Below are positions 51,381-61,765 of a DNA stretch of 64,000 nucleotides, piece by piece. Made by a program: the position numbers and the translations under genes. The DNA lies in NCBI GenBank assembly GCA_963849635.1, contig CAWKIA010000016.1:1-64000 (forward strand), in the 5' to 3' direction. Positions within the stretch are counted from its first letter, which is position 1; each line of letters begins with the position of its first letter. The notes under the pieces were generated by a model, which was not told the origin of the DNA, did not search any database, and was given only the letters and a program-made list of their open reading frames with translations. Source of the DNA: CAVRUD01 sp963849635. GTDB taxonomy: Bacteria; Chloroflexota; Chloroflexia; Thermomicrobiales; UBA6265.

Positions 51381-53943
51381 ATGTCCGGCGCTACCCAGAC
51401 GTTCACCGACTCTGCGCCGCTCGGCTCGGTCGCCCGCCTCGGCGGACGGATCGAGCCGAGGGCGTTTGTGTTGCCGCCCCAGCCGCTCACGTCGTTCGTT
51501 GGCCGCGAGCGCGAGTTGGGCGCGGTCGGTGATTTGCTCCGGGACGAATCCGTCCGATTGCTGACGCTCACCGGCCCCGGCGGGGTGGGCAAGACCCGGC
51601 TGGCGATGCGATTGGCCGAGGAACTTGCCCCCGAGTTCGAGGACGGGGCCGCCTTCGTCTCCCTCGCGGCAATTGATGATCCCGATCTGGTGGTGGGCGC
51701 CATCGTCCAGGCGCTCGGGGAGCGCGAGGTCAGCGGTCAATCTCGGTTCGACCGGCTCTGTGTCATTCTGCGCCAGCGCCACCTCCTGCTGGTGCTCGAC
51801 AATTTCGAGCAGGTCGTTGCCTCCGCCCCGACCGTGGCGCGGTTGCTCTCCGAATGCGCGGGCGTCAAAGCCCTTGTGACCAGCCGAGTCCGCCTCCAGG
51901 TCTCCGGCGAGCAGGAGTACGTCCTGCCGCCGCTGGGCGTGCCGCTCGCCGCGTCCACCTCAATGGAAGATTTGGAAGCCAACCCCTCGGTGACGCTCTT
52001 CGTGCAGCGAGCCCGTTCTGTCCGTCCGAACTTCGCCCTGGGTCAGGAGAACGCCGAAGCAGTCGCGGCCGTCTGCCGCCGTCTGGATGGCCTGCCGCTG
52101 GCCATCGAGCTGGCGGCCGCGCGGAGCAAGGTCCTGGCGCCCGAATGCCCTCAATACCCGCCTCGAGCATGGCCTGGACTTGCTCAGCGGCGGCCCGCGA
52201 GATCAGCCCGAGCGCCTGCAGACGCTGCGGGCGGCGATTGCCTGGAGTTACAACCTGCTCTCGCTGGAGGACCGCCAGGTCTTCCGTCGGTTGGCGGTCT
52301 TTGCGGGTGGCTTCACGCTTGACGCGGCCGAGGCGATTGGAGAGGGACAGGGCTGGCGCCCTGAGGGGGACAAGGCTGAAGCCTTGAGAGGGACAGCCCT
52401 GCGGGCTGATGGGGGAGAAAAAGGACGAACATGTCTCCCCCACGGGGCCGCAGCCCCGTCCCCCACAGGGCGATAGCCCTGTCCCCCACAAGGCGTCAGC
52501 CTTGTCCCCCTCTGCTCTCGATTCCGTTGCGGCGCTGGTCGACAGCAGTCTCCTTCGCGAGGTCGAAGGGCTTGGTGGCGAACCGCGGTTTGGCATGCTG
52601 GAGACCATCCGCGAGTTCGGCCTCGAATTGCTGGCCTCGGGCGATGAGGAGGAGGCCGTCAGGGCGGCGCACGCCGCCTGGTTTTTGGCGCTCAGCGAAG
52701 CCGTGGATGCCGACAACAGTTTGGCGGCCTCGAGTTGGCTGTCCCTGATCGAGTCGGAGCATCCCAACCTGCGCGCTGCCCTGGGTTGGTACATCACCCG
52801 GGGAGACGCGCCGTCCGCCGTGCGGCTGGCGGGCGCCCTCTGGCCATTTTGGCACTTTCGGAATCATTTCAGTGAAGGCGAATCGTGGCTGGATCAGGTC
52901 TTGGCGCTGCCGAGCGACGGCACGGACGAGTTCCGGGGTTCGGCCCTGTTCGGAGCGGGCATCCTGGCCTGGGTGCGGGGAGACTGTGACCAGTCCCGGG
53001 CCTGCCATGAGGAAGCGCTGACCCTGGCATCGAAGCGGGCCGACTCAAAGGGGCAAGGGCGCGCACTGTATGGCCTGGGCGAAGTGGCCCGGCAGATCGG
53101 CGATTACGACGCAGCCGCTGGGGCGTATCAGCAGGCGCTCGGCTTCTTCCGGGAGACGGGCGACCTCTTCTGGACGACGACGACGCTCGTTGGCCTGGGC
53201 CATATCAGGCACCGCCAGGGCGATTTAGACGGAGCGCTGGCCTGTGCGGACGAGGCGCTCGCCCTCTCCAGGCAAACCGGAAGTAGGTGGGGGGCCGCCT
53301 CGGCGCGGGTGGTGACGGCCATCGTCGCCCATGACCGGGGAGCGTTCGCGGACGCGGCACGGTATTGGGCGGAGAGCCTGGCTCTCTACGTGGAGCTTCG
53401 TGACTGGCGACTGACGGCGCAGATTGGGGCCGGAATTGCCGCCCTGGCGGTCGTTCGGGGCGAGTGCGAACAGGCGGCCCGGTTGTTCGGAGCGTCCGAC
53501 GCGGTGCGGGCGGCGATAGGCGGTGGCGCGATGTCGACCCTGCGGGATTGGTATCTCCCCCGGTCTGGAGGAGGCTAGGGCAACACTCGGGGCTGAGGCG
53601 TTCGCGCGGGCGTGGGAAGCCGGCCAACAACTGCCAGTGGAAGATGCCGCCCGCGAGGTGGCGGCGGTCGCCGAGCGACTCCAACACGACGATGTACCTG
53701 GGCGGGCGGACACCGCCGCCCGAGGCCCGTCCGAAACAGGCCCAGTTCGGCCTTTCCCCGCGCGAACTCGAAGTCCTGCGTCTGCTGGTCTCCGGGCAGA
53801 CCGACCGCGAGATCGGCGAGACGCTGTTCATCAGCCGGCGCACGGCCCAAGGGCACGTTGCCCGCGTATTCGACAAGCTCGGGGTGAGCACCCGGACCGC
53901 CGCCGTGACGATCGCGCTGACAGAGTTCGCTGGTCGAGCCTGA
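51381..53943 (+). pseudogene. NB-ARC/TPR/LuxR regulator interrupted by a palindromic cluster and frameshifts
   Basis: Segments in different frames assemble a full regulator. The NB-ARC part (LTSFVGRERELGAVGDLLRD, TGPGGVGKTRLAMRLAEEL, LLLVLDNFEQV, VTLFVQRARSV, LDGLPLAIELAAARSKV) breaks near 52148, where one extra T sits in GCGCCCGAATGCCCTC. It continues as RTLRAAIAWSYNLLS-like sequence to GGFTLDAAEAIGEG. A ~170-bp hairpin cluster (52342-52510) follows and changes frame. Then ALDSVAALVDSSLL, PRFGMLETIREFGLELLAS and TPR-like repeats run to about 53565, where one extra T is present, and after one more break the HTH LSPRELEVLRLLVSGQTDRE ends at 53943. The tail after the HTH is normal. As read, no complete protein can be made. 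Confidence 0.75.
52342..52510. repeat. cluster of six mini-hairpins inside a regulator gene
   Basis: The left half has three 22-23-nt units (CAGGGCTGGCGCCCTG, CAAGGCTGAAGCCTTG, CAGCCCTGCGGGCTG) separated by GAGGGA/GGGGGA. The right half has three in inverted layout (GGGGCCGCAGCCCC, AGGGCGATAGCCCT, AAGGCGTCAGCCTT) separated by TCCCCCAC. The halves meet at GGGGGAGA...TCTCCCCC around a 13-nt AT-richer centre. The whole is a large imperfect palindrome made of small ones, related to the REP-like elements at 5129 and 22681. Confidence 0.8.
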
Positions 53944-54031
53944 TGCGGCCGAGTAGCACCGTGCCGGCGAGGCCCGCGTTTGTTGGTCGTCCCAGGGACG
54001 ATCGCCCGCACGGATCGAGGTTGGATAACGG

Positions 54032-56449
54032 ATGTTGAGCGCCTCTCCGGTCGACGACAACCGAGGTCAGCGGGGCACGATCCCCCGATACATCAGCCGG
54101 CTCGAGTCGCGCGCATTCACCTTGCCGCCCCAGCCTCTGACGTCGTTTGTCGGCCGTGAGCGTGAACTTGATGACCTGAGCACGTTGCTCCGCACCGATG
54201 CGGTGCGGCTCCTTACCATTACTGGCTCCGGCGGTGTGGGCAAGACCCGGCTCGCCCTGCGTCTGGCGGAAGAGCTGGAGTTGGAGTTCGCGGACGGCGC
54301 CGCGTTCGTACCGCTGGCCGCGGTCGTCGATCCCGACCTCGTCGTCGATGCAATCGCCCGCGAGGTCGGCGCCCGCGACATGGGCGATGGCGCCCTGACT
54401 GACCGGTTGCTCTACGCGATTGGCAACCGGCGCATGCTTCTCCTGCTCGACAACTTCGAGCAGGTCGCCGGCGCCGCTCCCGAGGTCACCCAGCTGCTGC
54501 GCGCATGCCCTGGGTTGAAGGTCCTCGTGACCAGCCGGGTGCCGCTTCATGTCGCCGGCGAGCAGGAGTACACCGTCTCGCCGTTGGCATTGCCTCCTCG
54601 TCAGGACCTCGACGCCGAACCGATCGAGAGTCCAGCCATTACCCTGTTCGTGCAGCGAGCCCGTGCCGTCCGGCCCGAGTTCGCTTTACAGGATGACAAC
54701 CGGGCTGATGTCGCCGCCATCTGCGCCCGGCTCGATGGGCTGCCGCTTGCCATCGAACTTGCCGCCGCCCGCAGCAAAGTACTTTCGCCCACTGCCCTGC
54801 TAACCCGCCTGACGTATCCGCTGGAGGTGCTGAAAGGCGGGCCGCGCGACCAACCGATCGCGTCTGCAGACGATGCGCAACGCCATCGCCTGGAGCTACG
54901 AACTGCTCTCCATCGAGGACCAGGTGCTCTTCCGGCGGATGGCAGTCTTCTCCGGCGGCTTCAGCCTGGAGGCGGCCGAGGCGGTGGGAGAAGGAGGGAG
55001 CCAAGGTAGCGGCGCTGGTCCCTCCGCCCCATTGTCCCTCTCCGCGCTAGATGGCCTAGCGTCATTGGCCGACAAGAGCCTGATCTGGGGTGGAGAGGAT
55101 GCGCGGGGCGAGCCGCGCTTCGGCATGTTGGAAACGGTCCGCGAGTTTGCCATTGAGCTCCTGGACGAGAGCGGGGAAGGCGACGAGATGCGCCGCCGCC
55201 ATGCGGCCTGGTGCCTCGATCTGGCGATCTCCGCGGAGCCTGCCTGCCTGGGACCATTCGACGGCGGCAAGCTCGATCTGCTGGAAACGGAGTTCCCCAA
55301 TCTGCGGGCAGCCATTGGCTGGCTGGAGGAGTCAGGTGACTTTGCATCCGCCCTCCAACTTGTCGCATCGCTCGGGGCGTTTTGGTACCTGCGCGGCCGT
55401 TTTGGGGAAGGCCGGGAGCGGCTGGCGGGTCTGCTGGCGGCTGGTAACGATGCGCCCGCCGATGTCCGGGCAAAAGGGCTCTTATTCGCGGGCTGGCTGG
55501 GGATCTTCAATGCCGACAATTCCCATGCCTTCGAGTGGTTGACCGAAGGGCTCGCTCTCTACCAGCGGCTGGCCGACGAAGAGGGTGTCATCGCGACCAC
55601 GATCGTCCTGGGTGGGGCCGCGGAATACAGGAAGGACGACGACGAAGCCTGGGATCGGTATGCCGAAGCGTTGACTCGGTCCCGAGACCTCGGTCACCAG
55701 CGCCTCATTGTCTGGAGCCTGGTCAACCTGACCGATGCCGCGTTCCGGCGTGGTGATATCGACCGGTGCGCCGCGCTCGCGGAAGAGGCGCTGGAACGCG
55801 CCGACGCGCTCCAGGATCAGGTTCTGCGCGGCTCCGCGCTCGGATTGGCCGCCCAGGCCGCATTGGCGCGGAACGACCTGGACCGGGCGGAGCACCGTAG
55901 TCAGGAGTGCCTCTCCCTATCGCGGGCCCACGGCTACCAGTCGGGCATTGCCTTTGCCCTTGTTGGCCTGGCGGGGGTCGCCGTGGCGCGTGGGCACGCC
56001 GCCCGCGCGGCGCGACTCCTGGGCGCGGCCAGTGCCGTCCTGGAAGCGGTCGGCATTCCGATGGCGTTCAACCACGAGCAGCAGCGCCGCACCCATGCCG
56101 CCGCCCGGGGAGCGCTGACCGAACCAGAGTTTGCGGCCGCCTGGGATACTGGCCGAACGACGCCGATTGACGACCTGCTGGCCGAGGTCGACGTGGAAAT
56201 CCGAGTGCGAGCGCCGGTGCCGCCCGGCGTGAAGATTCTCTCCTGTCCTTCCGCGAAGTGGAGGTCCTGCGCTTGCTGGTCGCAGGTCAGACGGATCGCG
56301 AGATTGCCGGAAATCTCTTTATCAGCCCGCGCACGGTGCAGGGGCACGTCGCCCATATCTTCGACAAACTCGGCGTGAATACCCGCACGGCGGCTGTGGC
56401 CGCCGCGCTCCAATCGGGCCTGCTAGACGGCGAGTATCCGTCCTCGTAA
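54032..56449 (+). CDS. NB-ARC/TPR regulator with C-terminal LuxR HTH (two compensating frameshifts)
   Basis: Start MLSASPVDDNRG; NB-ARC motifs LTSFVGRERELDDLSTLLRT, LTITGSGGVGKTRLALRLAE, LLLLDNFEQVAG, ITLFVQRARAVRP and LDGLPLAIELAAARSKV. A break near 54863 separates GGPRDQP from MRNAIAWSYELLS. The second frame runs through GGFSLEAAEAVGEG, ALDGLASLADKSLI, PRFGMLETVREFAIELL and TPR-like repeats to about 56238. The HTH MEVLRLLVAGQTDREIAGNL then appears in the original frame and ends at 56449. The two shifts cancel, leaving about 805 residues, the family's length. The linker after GEG holds a short GGAGGGA/TCCCTCC-containing insert (GSQGSGAGPSAPLS), perhaps an eroded palindrome. Confidence 0.75.
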
Positions 56450-56509
56450 GCTCTTTGCCATGCCGAATGACGTGTTGGGATCGCCGGCGATCTCTCGTGG
56501 GGATGAGCA

Positions 56510-59000
56510 ATGTCGAGTGTTTCCCCAATCAGCCCGGAGATGAGCGTCGTCGGGGCCATCTCCCAAATCGCGGGGCGATTCGATCCTCTCAGCGTGACTC
56601 CTCCTCCCCAATCGCTGACGTCGTTCATCGGACGTGAGGACGAACTGCGAGCGGCGGAGGTACTACTCCACGACGGCCAGGTCCGATTGCTCACCGTGAC
56701 CGGACCCGGAGGCGTGGGGAAGACCCGGTTTGCGCTCCGGTTGGCGGAGAGATTGGCGCCCGCGTTTGCCGACGGGATGGCATTCGTTTCACTCGGCTCG
56801 CTCCTTGATCCCAGCCTCGTGCTCAGCACCGTCGCATCTGCGTTGGGACTTCGCGTGGCGGGCGGCGGTCAAGTGCAATCGGAGCAGATCCAGTTTGCCC
56901 TCCAGGGGAAGCGCTTGCTCATGGTGCTCGATAACTTCGAGCAAGTGGCCCCGGCAGCTCCGGACATTGCCAGGCTGATCGCCGTGTGCCCGGGCCTGAC
57001 GGCGCTGGTGACCAGCCGAGCGGCGTTGCGGATCGCCGGTGAGCAGGAGTTCTCGTTACCGCCCCTGGCTCTGAGTCGTGAGACGCGAGACGTGAGACGT
57101 GAGAACGAAGTCCCTACTCACGACTCACGACTTACGACTCACGACTCGGAGGCGATGGAGCTATTCGTGCAGCGGGCCCGCGCCGTGCGACCCGCATTTG
57201 CCGTTACCTCGGGAAAATGCTCTGACTGTGCTCGATATCTGCCGCCGGCTCGACGGTCTGCCGCTCGCGATCGAGCTGGCGGCGGCCCGCACCAAGGTCC
57301 TCCCTCCTGCCGTCCTGCGGACCCAACTAGAACATGGGATGGGCCTGCTCACCGGCGGACCGCGGGACCAACCAGAACGGCTCCAGACCTTGCGCGGCGC
57401 GATCGCCTGGAGTTACGACCTCCTCCCGGCCGCCGAGCAGGCCGCGTTTCGGCGGCTGGCGATTTTCTCTGGCGGGTTCTCGCTGGAGGCCGCTGAAGAC
57501 GTGAGTCGTGAGACGAGAGACGTGAAAAGAGAGAAGAACGATTCTCTTACTCACGTCTCACGTCTCTCGTCTCTTGACTTGATCGAATCCCTTGTCGATA
57601 GCAGTTTGATCCGCCAGGAGGAGTCACCGGGCGGGGACGCGCGCTTCGGGATGTTGGAGACGATCCGAGAGTTCGGCTTGGAGATGCTGGCCGCGAGCGG
57701 CGAGGGAGATGCCGTTCGGGCAGCGCACGCGGCCTGGTATCTGGCGCTCACCGAGCGGGCGGAGCCCGACATGGGGCCAACGCAGACCATGTGGCTGAGC
57801 GTGCTGGAATCGGAACACCCGAACCTACGCATGGCGCTCGATTGGTTCATCGCCAAGGGCGACTCACCCTCCGCACTACGCCAGGCGGGCGCGCTCTGGC
57901 CGTTCTGGTTCTTCCACAACCACTTCCAAGAAGGCGTGAGTAGGTTGGAGCGAGCCCTCAACCTGCCTGGCCGCTCCGAAGGAACGGCGGATATCCGAGG
58001 CGTGGCCCTGCTTGGAGGCGGGATACTGGCCTCGGTGCTCGGCGATTTCGATCGCGCCAGCTCATGGCACGAAGAAGGTCTGGTGCTGGCCCAAGTAGCT
58101 GGCGATCCAACTGGCCAGGCCAGGGCTCTCTTCGGAATTGGTGGGGTGGCACGCCATCGGGGCGATGATGCGGCGGCGATTGCCGCGCTTGGCGACGCAC
58201 TCGCGCTCTTCAGGTCAATCGGCGATCTCTCCTGGATGGCCAGCACCCTGAATGGCCTCGGCAATGTCGCCCATCGCATGGGTGATCTCGATGGGGCGGC
58301 GGCATATGGGGAGGAGGCACTGGCCATCTCCCGCCGACTCGGAGAAGAGTGGAGCACGGCGGAGGCACTGGGGATTGTTGCCGTGGTCGCCCATGACCGG
58401 GGCGATCTGGAACGGGCGGCTGCGCTCTGGGCGGAGAGCCTGGAGGTGTACTCGGCGCTTCGGGACCAGCGTGCGATAGCGCGCACCGTCGCGGGGCTCG
58501 CCGTCGTTGCGGTCGCACATGGCCACTATGTGGAAGGCGCCCGGCTCTTCGGCGCATCCGAACGGATCCAGGACGCGATCGGCGCCAGTCAAATCGCGAT
58601 GCGGCGGTCGTGGTACCAGCCTCGGCTGGCGGAGGCACGGACGTGGCTCCGTGCGAGCGAGTTCGAGTCCGCCTGGGCGGCAGGGCGGGCACTCACGACG
58701 GAGGAAGTTGTCGCGGAGGCCCGCTCCGTGGCAGAAGAGCTACAAGCAATCGGGGCAGAGAATGCTCGCGGGGGGGCCAGCCCGGGGCGGCATGGCCTCT
58801 CTCCACGTGAGGTCGAGGTCCTGCGGCTGCTCGTGGCCGGGCAAACAGACCGCGAGATCGGCGAGTCCCTGTTCATCAGTCGTCGAACGGCCCAGGGGCA
58901 CGTTGCCCGGGTGTTCGACAAACTCGGTGTGAACACGCGCACCGCCGCTGTGACGGCCGCCATCTCTTCAGGCATTCTGGACGATCCTCCCGGACCCTAG
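56510..59000 (+). CDS. NB-ARC/TPR regulator with C-terminal LuxR HTH carrying two in-frame palindromic elements
   Basis: Start MSSVSPISPEMS. NB-ARC motifs: LTSFIGREDELRAAEVLLHD, VTGPGGVGKTRFALRLAER, LLMVLDNFEQVAP, MELFVQRARAVRP, LDGLPLAIELAAARTKV, LRGAIAWSYDLLP. One extra G near 57210 (TCGGGAAAATGC) breaks the frame; removing it gives 829 residues. TPR-like repeats fill about 420-740, and the LuxR HTH is LSPREVEVLRLLVAGQTDRE with IGESLFISRRTAQGHVARVF. Palindromic elements B (57073-57147) and C (57498-57575) are both translated, adding about 25 and 26 residues in two different linkers. It is the third of three tandem regulators. Confidence 0.8.
57073..57147 (+). repeat. in-frame coding palindromic element, copy B
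   Basis: A 75-bp imperfect palindrome. The left arm has five 7-nt units (TGAGTCG, TGAGACG, CGAGACG, TGAGACG, TGAGAAC); the right arm is built from ACTCACG units. It is translated SRETRDVRRENEVP then THDSRLTTHDS, just before MELFVQRARAV. The third unit reads CGA where the repeat predicts an in-frame TGA. Confidence 0.85.
57498..57575 (+). repeat. in-frame coding palindromic element, copy C
   Basis: A 78-bp imperfect palindrome of the same family: TGAGTCG, TGAGACG, AGAGACG, TGAAAAG on the left, CTCACGT/CTCTCGT units on the right. It is translated VSRETRDVKREKNDS then LTHVSRLSS, between the GGFSLEAAE segment and LIESLVDSSLI. The third unit reads AGA where TGA would have been an in-frame stop. 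Confidence 0.85.
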
Positions 59001-59191
59001 TATGTGGGCATCTGGGATTACGTGAGTAATCGACCGATTGCGGTATCGGGAAACACGTAATCCGATAGAGCAATCTCGACGGTGCTCCTCGGTGTGGGCG
59101 AAGGCAGGATGAGGACATGCCCAAACGGGCAACGAGCGGTCAACCGCTCGACCTCATCCCGGCCCTCGTGCCGGTTGCCAAGGAGCACCCG

Positions 59192-60397
59192 ATGTCTTCC
59201 TCCACCAACATCCTGCCCTTCACCGGAGCGTCGTCCCTCAGCCGTCGTGCTCTCCTCCGTGCCGCTGCCGCCGTCGGAGTATCGGGAGCGGCGCTCGCCT
59301 CGCTGCGCGGTCCTGGCTCCGGAAGTGTCTGGGCTGCTGACCCGCTGAAGGGCCAGATCGACGCCGCCCTGGCCGAATTCGTCGCCAGCGGGTTCCCGGG
59401 CGTCGCCGTCCGAGTCGAGCAGGCCGGCAAGACGCTTTACAAGGGAGCGGCTGGCCTGGCGGACGTCGAGCAGGAAGTCTCCCTCAAGGTTGGGGACCGG
59501 CATCGGATCTACAGCATCGCCAAGGCCTTCACCGCCACCGTTGCCCTGCAGTTGGTCGACGAGGGTGTCTTCTCGCTTGATGACACGGTCACGAGCTGGC
59601 TGGATGCGCCCGAGGTGGCGAAGATCCCCAATATCGACCAGATCACCATCCGCCAGATCCTCAACCACACCAGCGGCATCTACGACTTCGCCGATGACAA
59701 CGACAGCTCATTCTGGGTTGATGCCTTCCTTGGGCCGGATGCGGACTGGTCGAAGATCTGGACGATGTCGGAACTCCTCGCCTACGCCGACGGTGCCAAC
59801 CACGCGCCCTACTTTGCCCCCGGCGAGGGCTACTTCTACTCCAACACCAACTACATCTTGGTCGGCCTGATCGTCGAGAAGGTAACTGGCAACACCTATG
59901 GCGATGAGATCCAGACGCGAATCCTCGACCCGCTCGGCCTGAAAGACACCTTCTTCGTCACCGGCGCTGAGATGCCGGAACGAGTTGTCAACCCCTATCA
60001 GCTCGTCGAGGGCCAGGCGCTGAGCGTGGCGCAGAGCAACCTCTCCTGGGCGTGGACTTTTGGCGGCATGGTCTCCACGCTCGCCGATCTCGCCCGGTTC
60101 GGCGAAGCGCTGTATAGCGGCGAGTTGCTGACGGCGGATTCGTTCGCCGAGATGTTCACCCTGGTGCCTTCCAACAAGCCGGGCAAGTTCGAAGGCCTGG
60201 GCATCTACAAGATCGGGTCAGCGAGCGGCGAGCTTATCGGGATGGACGGAACGGGCCCCGGCTCAAACTCGAGCATGATGCGCCTCGAAAGCGCGGATCT
60301 CACGGTATTCGTGCTCACCAACCTTGCTGGGGATGGTGCTGATCCCGATCCTATCCGCGACGAGGTCTTCCGCCTCGTCCTCGAATCCACGAACTAG
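59192..60397 (+). CDS. exported serine hydrolase (beta-lactamase/class C-like)
   Basis: The 401-residue protein begins with a Tat-type leader, SLSRRALLRAAAAVGVSGAA. The hydrolase domain has the S-x-x-K motif in IYSIAKAFTATVALQLVDEG, ILNHTSGIYDF, the Y-x-N motif YSNTNY and a C-terminal GTGPGSNSSMM in the place of the KTG box. Class C-like serine hydrolases act as D-alanyl-D-alanine peptidases, esterases or beta-lactamases. ATG 59192 has AAGGAG 7 nt upstream. A paralogue follows at 60511, so this is a tandem duplication between two regulator clusters. Confidence 0.9.
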   Translation: MSSSTNILPFTGASSLSRRALLRAAAAVGVSGAALASLRGPGSGSVWAADPLKGQIDAALAEFVASGFPGVAVRVEQAGKTLYKGAAGLADVEQEVSLKVGDRHRIYSIAKAFTATVALQLVDEGVFSLDDTVTSWLDAPEVAKIPNIDQITIRQILNHTSGIYDFADDNDSSFWVDAFLGPDADWSKIWTMSELLAYADGANHAPYFAPGEGYFYSNTNYILVGLIVEKVTGNTYGDEIQTRILDPLGLKDTFFVTGAEMPERVVNPYQLVEGQALSVAQSNLSWAWTFGGMVSTLADLARFGEALYSGELLTADSFAEMFTLVPSNKPGKFEGLGIYKIGSASGELIGMDGTGPGSNSSMMRLESADLTVFVLTNLAGDGADPDPIRDEVFRLVLESTN

Positions 60398-60421
60398 TTC
60401 ACCACGACTCCAAGCCACGCT

Positions 60422-60442
60422 CGCTGCCACTGTGTGGCAGCG
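60422..60442 (+). terminator. short hairpin between the two serine hydrolase genes
   Basis: CGCTGCCAC and GTGGCAGCG close a 3-nt loop 25 bp after the first hydrolase stop. No T-tract follows. Confidence 0.5.
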
Positions 60443-60510
60443 GGCATGGCCGGCCTCTTCCGCCAGCTAACGACGGTGCGATCGACACCTACATTCGAAA
60501 GGACACCGAC

Positions 60511-61710
60511 GTGCACGCGCTCGACACAATCATTCGGACACAGACGGCCAAGGTCGTCAACCGGCGTGAACTGCTGACCTGGGCCGCCGCCTCGGGGCTA
60601 TCCCTCGCGGCGCTGACCGCCTTACTCTCGACTGATGCACAGGCTGCTGGTTCCCTCGACGCCGATCTCGAGGCGGCGATGGCGGCCGGCGTCGGTGCTG
60701 GACTGCCCGGCGTCGTCCTGCGCATTGAGCGCGGTGGAACCCTGATTTACGAGGGCGCGTCCGGCGTCGCCAGCATCGAAGAGCAGACGCCCCTCACGAC
60801 CGATCATCGGTTCCGGCTCGGCAGTATCGCGAAGACCTTCACCGCCACCGTCGTGCTCCAATTGGTCGACGAAGGCGTCCTCTCGCTGGACGATATCGTC
60901 ACCCAATGGCTCGATGACGATGCCGTCGCCCGCATCCCCAACATCGACCAGATCACGATCCGGCAACTGCTCAACCACACCAGCGGCATCTACGACTACG
61001 CGGACGAGTCGGACAGCCCGCTCTGGGCGGTCTACCTTGGAGAGAACCCCGATTGGGGAAAGGTCTGGACGCTGCCCGAGCTGCTGGCGATTGCGGACGG
61101 TGCGAACCATCCGCCGTACTTCGCCCCAGGGGAGAGCTTTCATTACTCCAATACCGGCTACGTTCTCGCCGGCCTGATCGTCGAGCAGGCAACCGGCAAC
61201 CGCTTCGTGGATGAGCTGACCAGTCGAGTCCTGACGCCGCTCGGCCTGAAGGACACCTTCCTGGCCGAAGGGGGCGAGATCCCGGACGGCACGGTCGATT
61301 GCTACCACCTGCTCGATGGCCAGCTCATCAACGTGACCCCCATCAACCTGTCGTGGACCTGGGCGGCCGGCGGCGTCGTCTCGACCGCGGCCGATGTAGC
61401 CCGGTTCGCCCAGGCCGTCTTCTCAGGGGAGCTGATCTCTGCGGAATCGCGCGCGGAGATGTTCGCTTTCACCCCGGACCCGGACCCACGTTTGGCCGGC
61501 ATCGGCTGGGGCATGGGCGTCTGGACGATCCCCTCCGACGCCGGTGAACGATTGGAAGCAGGCGGCGGCGGGACAGGATTTACCGCGAGCATGATCTCGT
61601 TCCCCGATGACGACCTGATCGTCGTGACACTGACGAACTGCGCCGGACAAGAGGGCACCCTGACAACCGCCCGCGAGGAGGCGATTCGCCTCGCTCTCGC
61701 GGCCGCCTAA
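60511..61710 (+). CDS. exported serine hydrolase (beta-lactamase/class C-like), paralogue
   Basis: The 399-residue paralogue of the preceding gene shares long identical stretches (FTATVVLQLVDEGVLSLDD, IPNIDQITIRQLLNHTSGIY, PLGLKDTF). Its leader is NRRELLTWAAASGLSLAALT, only partly Tat-like (one RR). S-x-x-K is SIAKTFTATV, Y-x-N is YSNTGY, and AGGGGTGFTASM stands in the KTG position. GTG 60511 has AAAGGA upstream. Divergence is mainly in the signal and the middle loop, suggesting distinct substrates after duplication. Confidence 0.9.
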   Translation: MHALDTIIRTQTAKVVNRRELLTWAAASGLSLAALTALLSTDAQAAGSLDADLEAAMAAGVGAGLPGVVLRIERGGTLIYEGASGVASIEEQTPLTTDHRFRLGSIAKTFTATVVLQLVDEGVLSLDDIVTQWLDDDAVARIPNIDQITIRQLLNHTSGIYDYADESDSPLWAVYLGENPDWGKVWTLPELLAIADGANHPPYFAPGESFHYSNTGYVLAGLIVEQATGNRFVDELTSRVLTPLGLKDTFLAEGGEIPDGTVDCYHLLDGQLINVTPINLSWTWAAGGVVSTAADVARFAQAVFSGELISAESRAEMFAFTPDPDPRLAGIGWGMGVWTIPSDAGERLEAGGGGTGFTASMISFPDDDLIVVTLTNCAGQEGTLTTAREEAIRLALAAA

Positions 61711-61765
61711 CCGGGTCGATATGGCCCGTTCTAGCTCCGGCACATCGCCGGTGGAGGAAGATGAC

